Assembly (NCBI RefSeq): GCF_040712315.1
Contig: NC_134013.1
Coordinates: 77,568,001-77,632,000, forward strand
Direction: 5' to 3'
DNA from: Castanea sativa
Taxonomy: Eukaryota; Streptophyta; Magnoliopsida; Fagales; Fagaceae
Length of the DNA stretch: 64,000 nt
This document shows, piece by piece, positions 61,990 to 64,000 of this stretch. Positions within the stretch are counted from its first letter, which is position 1, and every line of letters begins with the position of its first letter. Below the pieces are notes generated by a model. The model had not been told where the DNA came from and did not search any database. It worked only from the letters and a program-made list of their open reading frames with translations. The translations under genes were made by a program, and so were the position numbers.

Positions 61990-62400
61990 ACTAATTCTAT
62001 TACACTTCAGATGACTTGCCATAGAACTTAATAAGCTACAAATCGTCTATACAAAATAGTAAGTTTGAATCCTGAAACTGCAACACTGCAAGCTACCGTC
62101 ATCCAAAGGACTTTCTCTTGCACAAAGTGGTAGTCTACTTTAATGTGCTTAGTATGGCATGTAAAATTTGGATTGGAGGCAATTGCTAGAGCTGAAACAT
62201 TATCATGCCATAAGACAAGTGCATGATGCAAGAAAACCCCCAGACTTTAAGTAACACTTGATTCCAACTAAGCATAGCCGTTGAACTAGCTAAGCCCCTA
62301 TATTTAGCTTCAATTCAGGAACAAGTAACAATATTATGTTTCTTAACTTCTGATGAGTAAGAAATTTATGACCGTCATTTAGCTAAGATCATCATTAACC
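61990..62400 (-). pseudogene. Copia RNase H fragment
   Basis: Minus strand encodes LVLWHDNVSALAIASNPNF, KHIKVDYHFVQEKVL and, upstream and shifted, an EAKYRGLASSTAML segment. These are the conserved RNase H tail of Copia pol. No LTR or other domain adjoins, so it is an isolated relic. Confidence 0.78.
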
Positions 62401-62816
62401 AAGAGAAGACGGTACGCATTTATTACGCTCATTGATGTCAAAGCGTAACGGATAGAGCAACGGTCATAGAGTGAGCTGTAAACTTTAGACAAAGATTTTG
62501 TAACGCACTAGCCGTTGAGCATAAATGCAACTATTCATTACCCATTAAAGAGGCACACAACTATAAAAGAGAAGGCAACAGAAGTTAAAGGTACACACAA
62601 ATACTCTAAAAAAATCACTCTCCAGACAATTCTCTCTAAAACCTTTCTCCCTTATTGACTTAAGCATCAGAGGCGGTTTGGCTAACACCACACCGGCGTG
62701 TTACTCTTCCACCTAGTTCATTTTGCAGGTTTTCCTCCAACAGAGACAACCCCAATTACAGCTTCGTCCATCCACTACGACGAGGAGCTCAACTGTTGAT
62801 TTCTTGCATAATCAAT
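62401..62816 (+). repeat. LTR/leader of a Tat-type Gypsy element
   Basis: aactataaaagagaaggc (62560-62577) gives a TATA box. The ~250 bp after it (caccacaccggcgtgttac, ctacgacgaggagctcaac) looks like R-U5 and ends at ttgcataatcaa before the primer site. The upstream LTR boundary is uncertain. Confidence 0.55.
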
Positions 62817-62834
62817 TTAGCGCCATTTGTGGGA
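62817..62834 (+). other. Degenerate primer binding site, TGGCGCC type
   Basis: ttagcgccatttgtggga is close to the tggcgccgtctgtggga site I recall from Tat-type Gypsy elements, unlike the tRNA-iMet sites elsewhere in the window. Confidence 0.55.
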
Positions 62835-62891
62835 AACATTAATCATTCAAGCCATCTTTCCCAATGAAAAAAGAGTTCCTCGAAGTACGAG

Positions 62892-64000
62892 ATGGAAACA
62901 GAAATCGTACAACAGCTAGAAGCTCTGCAACAGCAACAAATCCAAGCCCTCTTGGCTAATGTGGAAGAGCTGACTTGCTAGAATGAAGAGCTGCGATAGA
63001 AAATGGAGTCCCAAAATGTAGAACGTCGGCAAACAAGTGAAAACCAAAATGAGGAAGAATCAAATTCCCAAGCAAATAGGTGAGATAGGACCTTCAACGA
63101 AGATTCCTCCAAGATGGAGAATGAGCTTCGCAACATGAGAAAGGAGATGAACGAATTAAAAAGCGCCATGAAGGACAAAACTGGGGAGAATTTAGATGGG
63201 ATGATTCGAAGGACAGTCTCCCCATTCACCACTAAAGTTCTGAATTGTCCCTTCCCACCAAAATTTCGTCAAATGACGGTTCCAAGGATCCCTTGGATCA
63301 CATTGAATTGTTTAAAACATTGATGCAGTTGCAGATGACCCTAGACAAGGTGATGTGCAGGGCATTCCCAACAACACTAAAAGGAGCAGCCAGGGTATGG
63401 TTTAGCAAGATACCTCTAGGAACTATTGCAGATTTTGAACAACTCAGCAAGAGTTTTGTTCATCATTTCATTGAGGGGCAGAGACATAAGAAACCAACTG
63501 GTCATCTTCTCAATGTTCAACAGGCAGAAGGAGAATCACTAAGGCAGTATGTAACCCGGTTCAATAAGAAGCTGTTGCAGGTAGACGAAGCTGAAGCTCA
63601 AGTCATCTTAACGACCTTCCAAGCAGGGTTGCTACCTAAGGATTTTTTCTTCTCCATCACCAAAAGCCCACAAAAAACAGTGGCAGAATTACTCCGAAAA
63701 GATAAGAAGTACATGAACACAGAAGACGTGGTGCTTGCAAAAGAATTGAAAGGAAAAAGGAAGAGAGATGAAGGAACCAACAACAACCACGATAAGAAGA
63801 AGGAGACATAAAGTGTTGGGCAGACTATAGGGAAAAAGAAGGAGCTTCAAGATAGGAAGTCAAGGTTCACTAACTTTACTCCTCTAATAATGCCAATTAA
63901 GCAAGTCCTGATGCAGATAAAGGACGATCCTTCCCTACAGTTGCCTAAGCCAATCAATACTCCATCAGAGAGGAGATAAGAACAAGTATCGTAGGTTCCG
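62892..64000 (+). pseudogene. Gypsy (Tat-type) gag, runs off window
   Basis: Starts at ATG 62892 with a Gln/Glu-rich coiled-coil region (stops near 62979, 62997 and 63082), shifts frame near 63270, then has a long open block to 63811: DKVMCRAFPTTLKGAARVWF, GQRHKKPTGHLLNVQQAEGE, RFNKKLLQVDEAEAQVILTT, EDVVLAKELKGKRKRDEG. After a stop the typical FTPLIMPIKQVLMQIKDDPS tail continues to the window edge. This capsid protein would package element RNA. It is related to the older relic at 51.8-57.9 kb but much better preserved. Confidence 0.88.

Overview
This is AT-rich nuclear DNA from a flowering plant, very probably a woody eudicot. The evidence is a seven-exon YABBY transcription factor gene with plant GT-AG introns, chromodomain Ty3/Gypsy and Ty1/Copia LTR retrotransposons primed by initiator-Met tRNA, hAT-type MITEs, a tRNA-derived SINE family and long (AT)n and (GA)n microsatellites. 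From memory the SINE and the ~1-kb LTR family look like repeats I associate with Fagaceae (oak/chestnut); I cannot verify that here.

One intact protein-coding gene is supported. It is a YABBY5-like gene on the minus strand, 15347 down to 11633: seven exons, 188 codons, every junction GT-AG and in frame. It has a TATA box about 190 bp upstream of the ATG and a candidate poly(A) signal about 220 bp past the stop. Its exons are too short to appear as long ORFs. Its introns hold (AT)n, (GA)n, (AC)n/(TC)n repeats and a SINE relic.

Almost everything else is mobile DNA of different ages. 1-5067 is a decayed Ty3/Gypsy chromovirus whose 5' LTR is cut by the window edge. 6769-7715 is a non-autonomous hAT element with a perfect 8-bp target duplication. 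From 8.1 to 37.6 kb there is a scatter of ~0.8-1.0 kb solo LTRs (TGTTAGG...CCCAACA type; several have 5-bp target duplications), with MITEs, SINEs and microsatellites between them. 42.7-44.3 kb holds two long fold-back elements. 45.5-57.9 kb is a nested stack: a solo LTR, a complete but dead Ty1/Copia element (46228-51796, TSD TTATT), and an old Gypsy gag relic split precisely by a 5.2-kb LTR element that carries only a gag-like remnant (52413-57597, TSD TTGAC). The right end (62.4 kb onward) enters a Gypsy element of Tat type whose gag runs off the window.

All retroelement coding regions seen carry stops, frameshifts or catalytic-site changes, so none looks autonomous. No rRNA, tRNA or CRISPR is seen. 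The main points for a second look are the YABBY5 model, the gag-only LTR element and its solo-LTR relatives with dense CTATCGAG-like motif arrays, the two long hairpins, and an unidentified 134-codon open segment cut by a solo LTR at 45.1-45.5 kb.
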